From Oceanospirillum linum (GTDB lineage: Bacteria; Pseudomonadota; Gammaproteobacteria; Pseudomonadales; Halomonadaceae): DNA of 64,000 nt. The DNA is taken from positions 62,001-126,000 of the forward strand of contig NZ_MTSD02000003.1 in assembly GCF_001995095.2 (NCBI RefSeq), written 5' to 3'. Each line of letters starts with the position of its first letter. Within the stretch, counting starts at the first letter, position 1. A program made the translations under genes and the position numbers. Below the pieces are notes generated by a model. The model saw only the letters and a list, made by a program, of their open reading frames with translations, made no database searches and was not told the origin of the DNA. Of the stretch, positions 17,624 through 26,988 are shown one piece after another.

Positions 17624-19051
17624 TCAGGACGCCTGATTTTCTGCGTTATCATAGCTCATACGGATCAAGTCCAGCTTCTGCCCCGGCTTAGCAATATCCG
17701 GGAAGTATCCCAGACGGTTGCCAACTTCATGCTGCAAAGCATCCTGAGCCCCGGGCTCACCATGAACAAGAACAACCTTCGGCTGCTTTTTAAAATGTTT
17801 CAGCCAGTTGATAAGACCATCCTGATCAGCATGGGCTGAAAATCCTCCTACCGTATAAACACTGGCCCCAACAGAAATGGTCTCACCCCACAGTTTGACC
17901 GTTTCAGCTCCTTCCACTAATTGACGACCCAGCGTGCCTTTGGCCTGAAACCCAACCATAAGCACCTTGGTGTTACGCTTCCAAAGCTGGCATTTAAAAT
18001 GATGCCGGATTCGACCACCTTCACACATTCCGCTGCCGGCAATAATAATGGCACCAGAGGCGATACGGTTGAGCGCCATGGATTCTTCAGGCGTCTTTGT
18101 TAACCGAAGATTAGTAAGGCTATCCAGTGACTCATGATTTAAAACCCTCTGCTTGGCCTCTTTATTATATAGCTCACAGTGATTCAGGTAGACCTCTGTT
18201 GCTTCAATAGCCATGGGGCTATCCAAAAAAATCTGCCAACGCCCCATATTCCAGGCATCAAAATTTTCACTAAACAGATATAGCAACTCCTGAGTGCGAC
18301 CAACCGCAAAAGAGGGGATCAGGATATTTCCTTTGGAGTTTGCCGCATCATTTAAAATCTCCCCCATCTCATCCATGCTCTCCTGCCAGGGGCGATGGCA
18401 TCGGCCGCCATAGGTGCTTTCCATCAGAACAACGTCAGCCTGATGAATCGGTGTCGGATCTCTGAGTATTGGCGCATCACTATGCCCCAAATCCCCCGTG
18501 AATACGACCTTACGGCGATGCTTGCCGTCCTCCAGCCAAAGCTCAACAATTGAAGAACCAATAATGTGACCAGCATCTTTAAAACGGATGCGAATACCTG
18601 GCAAAATTTCATCTTCAACGTCATAAGCCATCGGCTGAAAGTGTTTTAATGCTTTCTCCGCATCATCAGCGGTATACAAAGGTTCAACAGGAGGCAAATG
18701 TTTCCGGGCCCGCTTCCGGTTCAGGGTTTTAGTGTCATGATCATAAATATTGGCCGCATCCCGAAACATAATGCCACACATCTCACGACATACTTTTTGT
18801 GTATACACCGGGCCCTTAAAGCCTCGCTTAACAAGCAAGGGAATACGCCCGCAATGATCAAGGTGTGAATGACTGAGCACCACAGCATCAATCTGCTTAG
18901 GGTCGAAAGAAAAAGGTTCCGCATTACGCTGCTCACCGTACTTTCCACCCTGTATCAAACCACAATCCAAAAGCACCCGATAATGCCCAACCTGAACCAG
19001 GTGGCAAGAACCTGTCACTTCTTGTGCTGCTCCATGAAATTCGATATGCAT
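17624..19051 (-). CDS. MBL-fold/beta-CASP RNA-processing-type hydrolase
   Basis: A 475-residue zinc metallo-hydrolase of the RNase J/CPSF73 superfamily, likely an RNA nuclease. The metal motif is H-S-H-L-D-H-C-G (H61, H63, D65, H66), followed by D-A-G-H-I-I-G-S and F-T-G-D-L-G. The inserted beta-CASP domain contains E-S-T-Y-G-G and P-S-F-A-V-G-R-T-Q-E. The C-terminal part has G-S-G-M-C-E-G-G-R-I-R-H-H and the final F-S-A-H-A-D-Q and V-H-G-E-P of the RMMBL region. ATG at 19051 has AAGGAG 6 nt upstream; the frame extends further to 19081 without support. Substrate unknown. Confidence 0.93.
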   Translation of the reverse strand: MHIEFHGAAQEVTGSCHLVQVGHYRVLLDCGLIQGGKYGEQRNAEPFSFDPKQIDAVVLSHSHLDHCGRIPLLVKRGFKGPVYTQKVCREMCGIMFRDAANIYDHDTKTLNRKRARKHLPPVEPLYTADDAEKALKHFQPMAYDVEDEILPGIRIRFKDAGHIIGSSIVELWLEDGKHRRKVVFTGDLGHSDAPILRDPTPIHQADVVLMESTYGGRCHRPWQESMDEMGEILNDAANSKGNILIPSFAVGRTQELLYLFSENFDAWNMGRWQIFLDSPMAIEATEVYLNHCELYNKEAKQRVLNHESLDSLTNLRLTKTPEESMALNRIASGAIIIAGSGMCEGGRIRHHFKCQLWKRNTKVLMVGFQAKGTLGRQLVEGAETVKLWGETISVGASVYTVGGFSAHADQDGLINWLKHFKKQPKVVLVHGEPGAQDALQHEVGNRLGYFPDIAKPGQKLDLIRMSYDNAENQAS

Positions 19052-19283
19052 AACAACTCCTTGTACCCAGCCAGGCTGCACTAAGCCAAAAAAACGAACT
19101 GCCGGTCAACCTAAAAAGCCAGATATAAAATGACTTCTGATGAGCGTTTTGACATAACTAAACATAATTGACAGTTAGCAACCGTTTAACATCAAAAAGC
19201 ACCAATTACAGCTAGATTACCGCGTTTATAAGGGGTACAGTCAATATAATTAATCAGCAACTGGCAACCGTTTGCAGCCCAAA

Positions 19284-20144
19284 ATGTCACTTATTAAATA
19301 CGTCTTTAGTATCTCACTGTTTCTTACGTTGTCTCTCTGGCAGCAGTATGGACTTGCCGCAGAAAACCCGGAAGGGTCAGATGATGCGCTTCAGCATTTT
19401 CGGTTATTGCTGGGTGAGCAATTAAGCCCCGACCGTGCAACTATTGAACGTGTTTTCAACCCTATTGGAGAGGGCCAGTCATTGCTGATCCGGGCTTATG
19501 TTTCAGGTCCACAGGAGTTGGTGTACCGGCCGCTTTTCTCAGAGTCTGAAGATGGCAGCCTGATATCATCCCACCCCGACAGTTTTATTCTGCGCACACT
19601 ACCGGGCACCGAACTGAAAGAGGTTCTGGTCAACTTTGAAGCAAACAAAGATCATTATGAGCTCTTCTTCGGTAATTTCCGCTATAGCGTAACTCCGGAC
19701 ATGAGTGATGCCAGCCATATATCCGCTCGCCGTGAAGCGGCTCAGTTTCTGACTCAAAATTTCCAGACACTTTTTATCGACCAGCCTTCAGCAGCCCTGG
19801 GTATTCGCTACCTATTTGACCAGCAAAACGAGCAGGGTACACAGGCAATTATTCAGCTTAAGAAAGAATATAAGGACAGTACAACCGGTGAATTAATGGT
19901 AACCAGTGATGGTGATATTCTGAATCATTATCGCTTTGAGATGTACGAAGCCATTAATGTTGAACCCGTCTACTTTATCGAGCAATACCACCTGGATGAT
20001 ACGGGTACTATTCGCTATTACATTCAACCGGATGGCCTGCAAAGCTATCATCTGGGTGAAACCGGTGAAGCACGTGCCGGAAACTGGATCTCACGCCGCC
20101 ATATGCAAAAACCCCGGTTATTCGCACCATCCCAGAATCCTTAA
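19284..20144 (+). CDS. Exported protein of unknown function
   Basis: About 286 residues starting with a clear Sec signal peptide (M-S-L-I-K-Y-V-F-S-I-S-L-F-L-T-L-S-L, cleavage probably after Y-G-L-A-A). The mature part is acidic with many beta-strand-like segments and ends with a basic tail. I do not recognise a family. An in-frame TTG at 19272 would add four residues. The Shine-Dalgarno sequence is poor. A terminator follows, so it appears to be a single-gene unit. Confidence 0.7.
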   Translation: MSLIKYVFSISLFLTLSLWQQYGLAAENPEGSDDALQHFRLLLGEQLSPDRATIERVFNPIGEGQSLLIRAYVSGPQELVYRPLFSESEDGSLISSHPDSFILRTLPGTELKEVLVNFEANKDHYELFFGNFRYSVTPDMSDASHISARREAAQFLTQNFQTLFIDQPSAALGIRYLFDQQNEQGTQAIIQLKKEYKDSTTGELMVTSDGDILNHYRFEMYEAINVEPVYFIEQYHLDDTGTIRYYIQPDGLQSYHLGETGEARAGNWISRRHMQKPRLFAPSQNP

Positions 20145-20217
20145 AAAATTAACCATGTGCAACATGGAATTAGCGCCCCCTACTGACATCAGTAATCCAT
20201 CAATGCAGAAAAAGAAA

Positions 20218-20248
20218 GACGGCATGCGACGTATAGCCGCCTTTTTTT
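20218..20248 (+). terminator. Rho-independent terminator of the exported-protein gene
   Basis: A GACGGC / GCCGCC stem with one mismatch is followed by a run of seven T. Confidence 0.6.
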
Positions 20249-20424
20249 ATACCCGAAAGAGAGTATTCTTAGGGCAAATATGATTTGCGCCAATGCATGA
20301 AACCAAACCATCTGTTTTGATCTCATGCCCAGTTACAACCACTGAGCATTTTTTCCCGTAATAAGAAAGAACGATCAGTAATCATTTTAAAAATAGCTTG
20401 ATGATAAAACCTAAGGTGAATCCT

Positions 20425-20736
20425 ATGAAAAAACTATTAGCTATTGCAGGCATCCTTGCAATCTCTGCTTCTGGTTCTGCCCTGGCTGCCGGTGACGCAG
20501 CAGCAGGAAAAACAAAATCAGCCGTGTGTGCAGCATGCCATGGTGCCAACGGTGTCAGCATGATACCTATGTATCCAAACCTGGCTGGACAGAAAGCTCA
20601 ATATCTGGAAAATGCTCTGAAAGCTTATAAAGCGGGTCAGCGTGGTGGTCCTACAGCTGCACTGATGAACCCTCAGGCAGCTAACCTGAGCGATCAGGAC
20701 ATTGCAGATCTGGCAGCGTACTTCAGCTCACTCTAA
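20425..20736 (+). CDS. Cytochrome c553-type monohaem cytochrome
   Basis: A small periplasmic electron carrier of 103 residues. A signal peptide (1-22, [10 protein letters not shown]...A-L-A-A) precedes the mature protein. The haem site is C-A-A-C-H (C35, C38, H39) and the probable axial methionine lies in [13 protein letters not shown] lies 6 nt before the ATG at 20425; the frame opens further upstream without support. It lies 65 nt before the HiPIP gene with a hairpin between them, so the two carriers may be co-transcribed. Confidence 0.93.
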   Translation: MKKLLAIAGILAISASGSALAAGDAAAGKTKSAVCAACHGANGVSMIPMYPNLAGQKAQYLENALKAYKAGQRGGPTAALMNPQAANLSDQDIADLAAYFSSL

Positions 20737-20752
20737 GCTCTAATCGATCTGT

Positions 20753-20782
20753 ACAAAGGGTTGGATATGCCCGACCCTTTGT
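20753..20782 (+). terminator. Hairpin between cytochrome and HiPIP genes (terminator or attenuator)
   Basis: ACAAAGGGTTGG pairs with CCCGACCCTTTGT around a short loop. No T-run follows, so it may stabilise the cytochrome mRNA end or lower HiPIP expression rather than fully terminate. Confidence 0.5.
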
Positions 20783-20801
20783 GATACCGGAGGACTCAGA
20801 G

Positions 20802-21092
20802 ATGGATATTAGTCGTCGCACGTTTCTGATCATGGCCTGCACTCTGCCAGTGACACCCTTTATCAGTCATAAAGCTCTCGCGGCATTTCCACCATTATCT
20901 GAACGCTCTGCGCAAGCCAAAGCCCGACACTATAAAAGTAATGTAAGACGGGTTAGACACCCAAAATACAAGAAAGGCCAAACCTGCTCTAATTGTCAGT
21001 TTTTTAAATTTCTCGACAGCGGCTGTCAGCTATTCTCTTCCAACAGTGTCGCACCAGCAGGTTGGTGCCAGTCCTGGGTTCTGAAATCCTGA
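20802..21092 (+). CDS. High-potential iron-sulfur protein (HiPIP), Tat-exported
   Basis: A 96-residue precursor with a twin-arginine signal (M-D-I-S-R-R-T-F-L-I) and cleavage probably after S-H-K-A-L-A-A. The mature part is basic and carries four cysteines in the HiPIP arrangement (C62, C65, C75, C89; C-S-N-C...G-C-Q-L-F...G-W-C-Q-S-W), binding one [4Fe-4S] cluster. HiPIPs carry electrons in the periplasm, typically between the bc1 complex and terminal acceptors. GGAGGA lies 7 nt before the ATG. Its pairing with a c553-type cytochrome suggests alternative carriers for the same branch. Confidence 0.92.
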   Translation: MDISRRTFLIMACTLPVTPFISHKALAAFPPLSERSAQAKARHYKSNVRRVRHPKYKKGQTCSNCQFFKFLDSGCQLFSSNSVAPAGWCQSWVLKS

Positions 21093-21433
21093 CGCTACCT
21101 CAACGTCCCTTCCTTCAGCAAACCATATACAACAAGAAAGCCGCCTATACTGGCTTTTCTGACGATCTCTTCTGAGCCTCTGGTTCGCTAGCTTTATCAA
21201 CTACAGGAAAAATATAGATTAGAATCCGGGAGCTTTTATCTAAGTCCGGATCAAAACCTGCCAGCCATAAGAAGCAAATGCGAATCAATAACAAAAAACC
21301 CCTTTACCCGCTAAACCAAAGTCGTACAATGGCTGCTCAGAACGTAAAGTATTGAAACGGGTATCGGAAACAGAGCGATTCGGTACCGGACATCACTGGA
21401 TGTGTTATCTGAAATCGGTCCAAGAGGCGACCC
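21093..21433. other. Intergenic region between HiPIP and AraC-type genes
   Basis: Apart from a small hairpin with T-run (AAAGCC / GGCTTT, 21137-21159) that may end the HiPIP transcript, I see no gene, repeat or clear operator. The right half presumably holds the promoter of the AraC-type regulator. Confidence 0.5.
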
Positions 21434-22201
21434 ATGAATACGGCGATCCGCGTAAACCGACTCCCTAACAGCTGCCTGAGCCATGACCATGAATACCATC
21501 AACTGGTCGTTGCTTTGTCAGGTAAAGCTGAGTTTGAGATAGAAGGCAACCAAGGTATCGTTACCCCTTGGCAGGGATGTCTAGTACCTTCTGAGCATAC
21601 GCACTACTACGAAGGCATTGGAAGTAATACCCATCTGATTATCGACCTGCCCCACCGTCATCCATTACTGCAGAGTAGTGTGATTGACCTCAGTCGTTTA
21701 TTCGATACTCCCGGATACTTCACCATCGACAGCAACCTGAAACTCTTTCTCACATTTATGTTGAAAGAGATTAAGTCCTTTGGCGATGACCCTGGCACAG
21801 CGGACTTCCTGGCTTTTGCTTTTCTTCATCGTCTGCATCAACGTATATTTCAACAGGAAGCACCGCTTAAACAGATCGACCGGGTCACTCTGAAACTGGA
21901 TTTGATTGACCGTTATATTGCGGAGCACCTGGCGGAAAAAATATCAGTTGCCCAATTGGCTGATGTTGCCTGCATGAGCGAAAGCCACTTCCATATCATG
22001 TTCCGTAATGTTGCCGGTATTACACCACACCAATACCTGATTCAGGCCAGGCTGAAAGAGGCAGCAAGACTTTTGCGACACTCCCAGTCCCCACTAAATG
22101 ATATTGCTGAACAAACAGGATTTACCAGTCAAAGCGCCCTTGGAAATGCATTTAAACGATATTTTCAACTAACACCAGGGCAATTTCGTCAGCAACATTA
22201 A
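21434..22201 (+). CDS. AraC-family transcriptional regulator, probable activator of putP
   Basis: A 255-residue regulator with an N-terminal cupin-like ligand domain (D-H-E-Y-H-Q-L-V-V-A-L-S-G at 18-30) and a C-terminal AraC double helix-turn-helix (about 160-253), including I-S-V-A-Q-L-A-D-V-A-C-M-S-E-S-H-F and the family signature ending F-K-R-Y-F-Q-L-T-P-G-Q-F-R. AGAGG precedes the ATG. It lies directly upstream of putP in the same orientation. In Pseudomonas an AraC-type protein (PruR) activates proline catabolism and uptake, so a proline-responsive activator is a reasonable inference. Confidence 0.88.
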   Translation: MNTAIRVNRLPNSCLSHDHEYHQLVVALSGKAEFEIEGNQGIVTPWQGCLVPSEHTHYYEGIGSNTHLIIDLPHRHPLLQSSVIDLSRLFDTPGYFTIDSNLKLFLTFMLKEIKSFGDDPGTADFLAFAFLHRLHQRIFQQEAPLKQIDRVTLKLDLIDRYIAEHLAEKISVAQLADVACMSESHFHIMFRNVAGITPHQYLIQARLKEAARLLRHSQSPLNDIAEQTGFTSQSALGNAFKRYFQLTPGQFRQQH

Positions 22202-22221
22202 CGCGCTTTTCAGGGGAACAT

Positions 22222-22307
22222 CAGAGTTTTTTACAAAAAAAACACAGTTTTTTGCAAGAAGCACCTGACTTATCTCAATACAGTGCCCTTAGCGTGGTTT
22301 TTTGTAC
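22222..22307. promoter_or_regulatory. Direct repeats upstream of putP, candidate AraC-type operators
   Basis: CAGAGTTTTTTACAA (22222-22236) and CACAGTTTTTTGCAA (22243-22257) start exactly 21 bp apart, two helical turns, as expected for a dimer of an AraC-type activator. A third, weaker copy (GTGGTTTTTTGTAC) lies at 22294-22307. Further toward putP are two small hairpins of the form GCCTC-loop-GAGGC at 22371-22384 and 22509-22525, which could lie in the putP leader. Confidence 0.5.
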
Positions 22308-22590
22308 CCTCGCGAAATGTCTGGCTTCTCAGTTTGCACGCAGAGAAAGCTCAGCCCACAGTAAATATTTGCCTCGATTGAGGCAGGAACAGAAGTGATC
22401 ATCTACGCTCTGTAGATATTGCTTAGCAAATGTTCTGCTATATCGTATTGAATTCGGTTTGCTTCACAGCTGAAATCTCATTCCATGCGATGTGGCCCGC
22501 TGGGTATAGCCTCCTTAAGAGAGGCAGTCTAAACACCATCCGGTGTGCCCATAAAAATAACTAAAGAGTCTGCACATAAAGGTAACTACC

Positions 22591-24066
22591 ATGGTAGAAA
22601 CAAACGCGATTGTTGGCTGGACCTTTGTGGTCTATATCGCCCTGATACTAGGGATCGGTATTTACGCCTACCGTAAAACACAAGATCTTTCCGATTATAT
22701 TCTGGGTGGTCGCAGCTTAGGCCCCTGGCCTTCAGCCTTGTCCGCTGGTGCATCTGATATGAGTGGCTGGCTGCTATCGGGCCTACCAGGCTATGCCCTG
22801 GCAGCAGGTTTCGAAGCCTTCTGGCTCGCAGGTGGTTTGCTGGTTGGCACCTGGCTAAACTGGCTGATCGTTGCCGGTCGTCTGCGCGTTTACAGCCAGG
22901 TGGCCAGTGATTCCCTGACTCTGCCTGAATTCTTCGAAAAACGCTTCCGTGATAACTCGCATCTGCTGCGTGTCATCTCAGCATTTTTCATTCTGCTCTT
23001 CTTCCTGTTCTACACCAGCTCCGGTCTGGTCGCAGGTGGTAAGCTATTCGCAACTGTATTCGGCATGGACTACTTCACTGCTGTACTGGTTGGAACCCTC
23101 GCCGTTATTACCTACACCTTCTTTGGTGGTTTCCTGGCGGTATCCTGGACTGACCTGGTACAGGGCCTGATGATGGCCGCAGCTCTGATAATCGTTCCTG
23201 TCATCCTGCTGGGTGAAACCGGTGGCATATCCGGCACATTTGCCGCGATGGAAGCGAAAAATCCTGAGTTCCTGACGCTATTTAACGGTATGAATGGCGA
23301 GCCTCTGGGCATCATCGCAATCATATCCCTGGTAGCCTGGGGCCTGGGTTACTTCGGACAGCCTCATATTCTGGCACGTTTTGCAGCGATCCGTAGTGAA
23401 AATGACATTCCAACGGCTCGTCGTATTGCAACAAGCTGGACTGCAATCAGTCTGCTGGGTGCCTGCTTCGTTGGTTTTGGTGCTGTCAGCTACCTGGACT
23501 CAGGTCTTGCCGATGGCGAAACGGTGTTTATGGTACTGGTTAACGCTCTGTTCCACCCGGTTGTAGCGGGTATTCTGCTGGCAGCGATTCTGGCAGCGGT
23601 AATGTCTACTGCAGATTCCCAGCTACTGGTATCGTCTTCTGCGCTGACCGAAGACTTCTATAAGTCTTTATTCCGCAAAGATGCAACCCAGAAAGAGCTT
23701 GTTATGGTTGGCCGCTTCGCTGTTGTTGGCATCGCGATGATCGCTCTGCTGCTGGCACGTGATCCCGATTCTTCGGTACTGGGTCTTGTATCTTATGCTT
23801 GGGCGGGCTTCGGCGCAGCATTTGGTCCGACTCTGATCCTGGCTCTGTTCTGGAAGCGTATGAATACCATGGGTGCTCTTGCAGGTATCATTGTTGGCGG
23901 CGTCACCGTGGTTATCTGGAAACAGCTATCCGGTGGACTGTTCGATATCTACGAAATCGTTCCAGGCTTTATTCTGGCATGGATTGCAATCTATGTTGTG
24001 AGTATGGCCACTCCTGAGCCTTCTCAGGAAATCCAGGATGAGTTTGATCAGGTGGCTAACCGCTAA
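22591..24066 (+). CDS. putP: Sodium/proline symporter
   Basis: A 491-residue solute:sodium symporter (SSS family) with about 13 membrane helices. PutP-type signatures are clear: D-Y-I-L-G-G-R-S-L-G-P-W, A-L-S-A-G-A-S-D-M-S-G-W-L-L-S-G-L-P-G, the Na+-site region and W-A-G-F-G-A-A-F-G-P. It imports proline for nutrition or osmoprotection. AAAGGTAA precedes the ATG. No putA is in the window. A perfect palindromic terminator follows. Confidence 0.95.
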   Translation: MVETNAIVGWTFVVYIALILGIGIYAYRKTQDLSDYILGGRSLGPWPSALSAGASDMSGWLLSGLPGYALAAGFEAFWLAGGLLVGTWLNWLIVAGRLRVYSQVASDSLTLPEFFEKRFRDNSHLLRVISAFFILLFFLFYTSSGLVAGGKLFATVFGMDYFTAVLVGTLAVITYTFFGGFLAVSWTDLVQGLMMAAALIIVPVILLGETGGISGTFAAMEAKNPEFLTLFNGMNGEPLGIIAIISLVAWGLGYFGQPHILARFAAIRSENDIPTARRIATSWTAISLLGACFVGFGAVSYLDSGLADGETVFMVLVNALFHPVVAGILLAAILAAVMSTADSQLLVSSSALTEDFYKSLFRKDATQKELVMVGRFAVVGIAMIALLLARDPDSSVLGLVSYAWAGFGAAFGPTLILALFWKRMNTMGALAGIIVGGVTVVIWKQLSGGLFDIYEIVPGFILAWIAIYVVSMATPEPSQEIQDEFDQVANR

Positions 24067-24100
24067 TCTGCCCCCGTTTAAACACAATATAATCCTTCAG

Positions 24101-24124
24101 CAAAGGGCCCTTAAGGGCCCTTTG
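24101..24124 (+). terminator. Rho-independent terminator of putP
   Basis: A perfect palindrome (CAAAGGGCCC, TTAA, GGGCCCTTTG) is followed by TTGTTTTC. Confidence 0.85.
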
Positions 24125-24271
24125 TTGTTTTCAGACAACAGTCCGTCATTGCTCAATTAAAAAGGCCCGGCATATAAACAAACCCGTAGATATCTGAGTT
24201 ACAATGCTGATAACTGCTTGTATTCCCGTGGATCTCAAGCCTGATTGTGTACCGGACTTCGGAATAAAATC

Positions 24272-26008
24272 ATGTCGTCAAAAGCCACATCAACAAATAC
24301 TTCTGTTGCCAAAGGACTGACCCAGTGGCGCAAAGAGCTGTTAAAAGTGTCCCTGCCTGCGTTATCGGATACTGGTGCCCGCTTATTGAAATCATTGAAA
24401 AAACCGGATGTATGCCTGAAAGACCTTGAACTGATTATTGCAGAGGACCCTGTTCTCTCTTTTCAGATTATTGCCCATGCCAGTAAACTTCGGAACAATC
24501 CTGAGAACGATATGCTGTCTCTGCCTCACTCGCTTTCTCTATTGGGGATGGACAAGCTGCAACCAATGCTCAGGAAGGTGAAATACATTCGTTTTGATCC
24601 GGCGAAAACAGCCCATAAAGCCTTCCTGCAGGCGCTGAACACCAGCCTGCATGCGGCGACCCAAGCCTATATGATCGCAGAAAGGAAAAGCCCTGGCACA
24701 GGCGAAAGTAATTACTGGATATCACTACGTCTGAGTTCGGTATTCTGGCAGTTGGCTTTAGCCTCACCAAAAATTTACCACGCCATTGAGCAGCGGGTTC
24801 AAACCGGAGAAAGTCGTCACCACGTTGAAATGACATTGATGGGGTGCACGACTCAACAACTTACCCAGGCAATGTTACCTGATTGGTGTCTGAGTAAATT
24901 TACTCAGAATAACCTGTACAAGTTACTCGATTCAAAAGCCAGAATGCTGGCCGATATTGCCAAGTGCGCCTGGAAAGATGGCATAGCACCTGAGATCCCC
25001 CAAAATGTCGGGCACTTCTTGCAAACACCTTGGTCAGCAGCGGTTCTGACTCACTGGCTGGCGCTTAATACGGCGGTCACCTGGTTTGGCCCGAAAACGG
25101 AACGAATTGAATGCATGATTGCAGCATTTCTGCATCAACATCTTGACGACGTTATCCCTTTCCTGCATCGCAATGCCGTTATCTACTCTGCCAGCCATAA
25201 ACTCAGCGGTGTCTGGTTACCCGCCATAAAACTGCTACACCCTCCCCTGAAAAAGCGCTCACTGCCGGTAAAAGAAGCACCAACACAGGCTAAAAAAGCA
25301 AAGCATTATCAGGACCTATCCAGTGATACGCGCAGAAAAGCTGAATTGCAATCAACGCGAGCTCAGATTACAGAGCCTAAGAAACAAGCTGCCCCAACAT
25401 CTATAGCCGTCACTGAAAAAGCCAAGGTGGAAGCAGCAACGCCCCCTCCTAATAAAGATCTTGCGGTACAGACAGCGCTATTTAAGATCTATTATCTGCA
25501 AACTGTCAGGCAGAAGCAGGTTTTTTCTATTCATCAGATGATGGACGGTGCCAGCCAGGTTTTGCACTTTGACCTAGGTTTAACCCGCTGCATTCTGTTC
25601 ATGAAGTCCCGCAGCCACGGGAGTGTTAAGGGTGTTTACGCCAAAGGCTTTACCGATAACAGCCCGTTTGCCAAAATGACCCTTAATGCGGACAGTCGAC
25701 ACCTCTTTGGCAAGTTACTGTCAAAACAAGCCGCTTTATGGGCTAAGCCTGAAAACCGTTCACGTTATCTCACTGAGTTACCCGCAGGTTTCTGGCCTCA
25801 TCTGAACGAGCCTGCAGAGTTTGTACTGGCTTCGATTATGCTGAGAGGTAAGGTTTCCGGGATCTTGTACGCTGATAATAAAGATTCAGATAAAGCACTC
25901 ACACAGTCCAACTATGCGACCTTCCGGGCTCTGGCTCAGGCTATCAGCCATGGCATGGGAACACTGGCCGACCGGAAAGAGCAGGAGCACCGAAAAAACC
26001 GCCTTTAG
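24272..26008 (+). CDS. HDOD-domain signalling protein with C-terminal GAF-like domain
   Basis: A 578-residue cytoplasmic protein. The N-terminal half (about 25-320) matches the HDOD output domain pattern: L-P-A-L-S-D-T-G-A-R-L-L near 30, D-P-V-L-S-F-Q-I-I near 60, S-L-P-H-S-L-S-L-L-G-M near 85. A Lys/Ala-rich linker (about 335-405) leads to a GAF-like region (about 410-570). HDOD proteins lack enzymatic HD residues and act in signalling and motility control. The start is ATG at 24272; the Shine-Dalgarno sequence GGAATA is weak. It is a single gene, with no obvious partner. Confidence 0.82.
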   Translation: MSSKATSTNTSVAKGLTQWRKELLKVSLPALSDTGARLLKSLKKPDVCLKDLELIIAEDPVLSFQIIAHASKLRNNPENDMLSLPHSLSLLGMDKLQPMLRKVKYIRFDPAKTAHKAFLQALNTSLHAATQAYMIAERKSPGTGESNYWISLRLSSVFWQLALASPKIYHAIEQRVQTGESRHHVEMTLMGCTTQQLTQAMLPDWCLSKFTQNNLYKLLDSKARMLADIAKCAWKDGIAPEIPQNVGHFLQTPWSAAVLTHWLALNTAVTWFGPKTERIECMIAAFLHQHLDDVIPFLHRNAVIYSASHKLSGVWLPAIKLLHPPLKKRSLPVKEAPTQAKKAKHYQDLSSDTRRKAELQSTRAQITEPKKQAAPTSIAVTEKAKVEAATPPPNKDLAVQTALFKIYYLQTVRQKQVFSIHQMMDGASQVLHFDLGLTRCILFMKSRSHGSVKGVYAKGFTDNSPFAKMTLNADSRHLFGKLLSKQAALWAKPENRSRYLTELPAGFWPHLNEPAEFVLASIMLRGKVSGILYADNKDSDKALTQSNYATFRALAQAISHGMGTLADRKEQEHRKNRL

Positions 26009-26061
26009 CCTGACGCCATGGATGGGTCATTAATATAGAGAGCAGCCTTCTGTTACAAAAC

Positions 26062-26754
26062 TCATTGGCAGACTGTTTTAATGGAGGCGATTTTTTCGGA
26101 AAACCAGTTCAACATCTTCAAAACCCGTTCCGTCCTCAGATTGGGGGGGTCTTGCAGAGCAGGGTAATAATGCCGTTCAATATAAAGACTTACCCCGGGA
26201 AAGTCCCAGTGCCCGACATAACCCTCCCGCAGGTACTGACCTACCTCAGCAGGCATAGTATGTCCCAAAACCGGTAAAGATAAGCTTTGCCCGAAGCGAA
26301 CCAATTCATTAACAGCACTCGCCTCACCGTAGCGCCCCAGCCGGAGACTGATCCGCATCTCTTCGATCACATTTCCCCGGCCCAGCGCCATATAGCGCAA
26401 CGTGTGCTGGTTATTTACACCTAGGTAGCGCACCGGACTTAAACAACGTACAGAGCCGTCTTTCTGGTACTGGTATGCTCCTGCCAGATCCAGATGGCTT
26501 AAATAGTGACACTCATCGGTTTTATGCATATTGGGGTAGCGGGCATCACTCTGAATAAAGCTGAAAATGCCATACAAAACCAGACCAAAAGCAGTTGCTG
26601 CAAGGGAGCATGCTGCAAAGGAATAACGGGGAGCAGGTGAGTCAATACAGGCTGATGGCGGAGAGGCACTTGTCATGGAGTCATTCTGCTGACGGGCCGC
26701 AAGGTTGCGCCGGGGCACCAGCTTAGGCAAAGCCGTCGGTTTTAAGGACTTCAT
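26062..26754 (-). CDS. Hypothetical single-span membrane protein
   Basis: 230 residues with a cytoplasmic basic N-terminus of about 45 residues, one membrane helix at about 46-66 and a periplasmic C-terminal domain of about 160 residues. I do not recognise a family. The domain has several conserved-looking aromatic/basic clusters (Y-I-E-R-H-Y-Y-P-A-L-Q) and three cysteines. The start ATG at 26754 is preceded by AAGGAGAGGAA; the frame extends upstream to 26799 without a better site. It is convergent with the HDOD gene. Confidence 0.7.
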   Translation of the reverse strand: MKSLKPTALPKLVPRRNLAARQQNDSMTSASPPSACIDSPAPRYSFAACSLAATAFGLVLYGIFSFIQSDARYPNMHKTDECHYLSHLDLAGAYQYQKDGSVRCLSPVRYLGVNNQHTLRYMALGRGNVIEEMRISLRLGRYGEASAVNELVRFGQSLSLPVLGHTMPAEVGQYLREGYVGHWDFPGVSLYIERHYYPALQDPPNLRTERVLKMLNWFSEKIASIKTVCQ

Positions 26755-26988
26755 TGGCTTCTGTTCCTCTCCTTGCCTGTAAGCCACATAGATAATCACA
26801 CTCTGCCCGTACTGTCTAACCCTTTAGTCTAAAATCATCTGATAAAAAGAAAGGAAGTTCCATTCGGTTATATATAATATGCGGGCAGAAGTAAAACCGG
26901 CCCCTACCTGATATAAGATCCCTGAACAGCCTAAAACCGAGACTGCCCAGGGAAAGATGAACCAGGATTCTGCACGCAGGTCCAGGGT

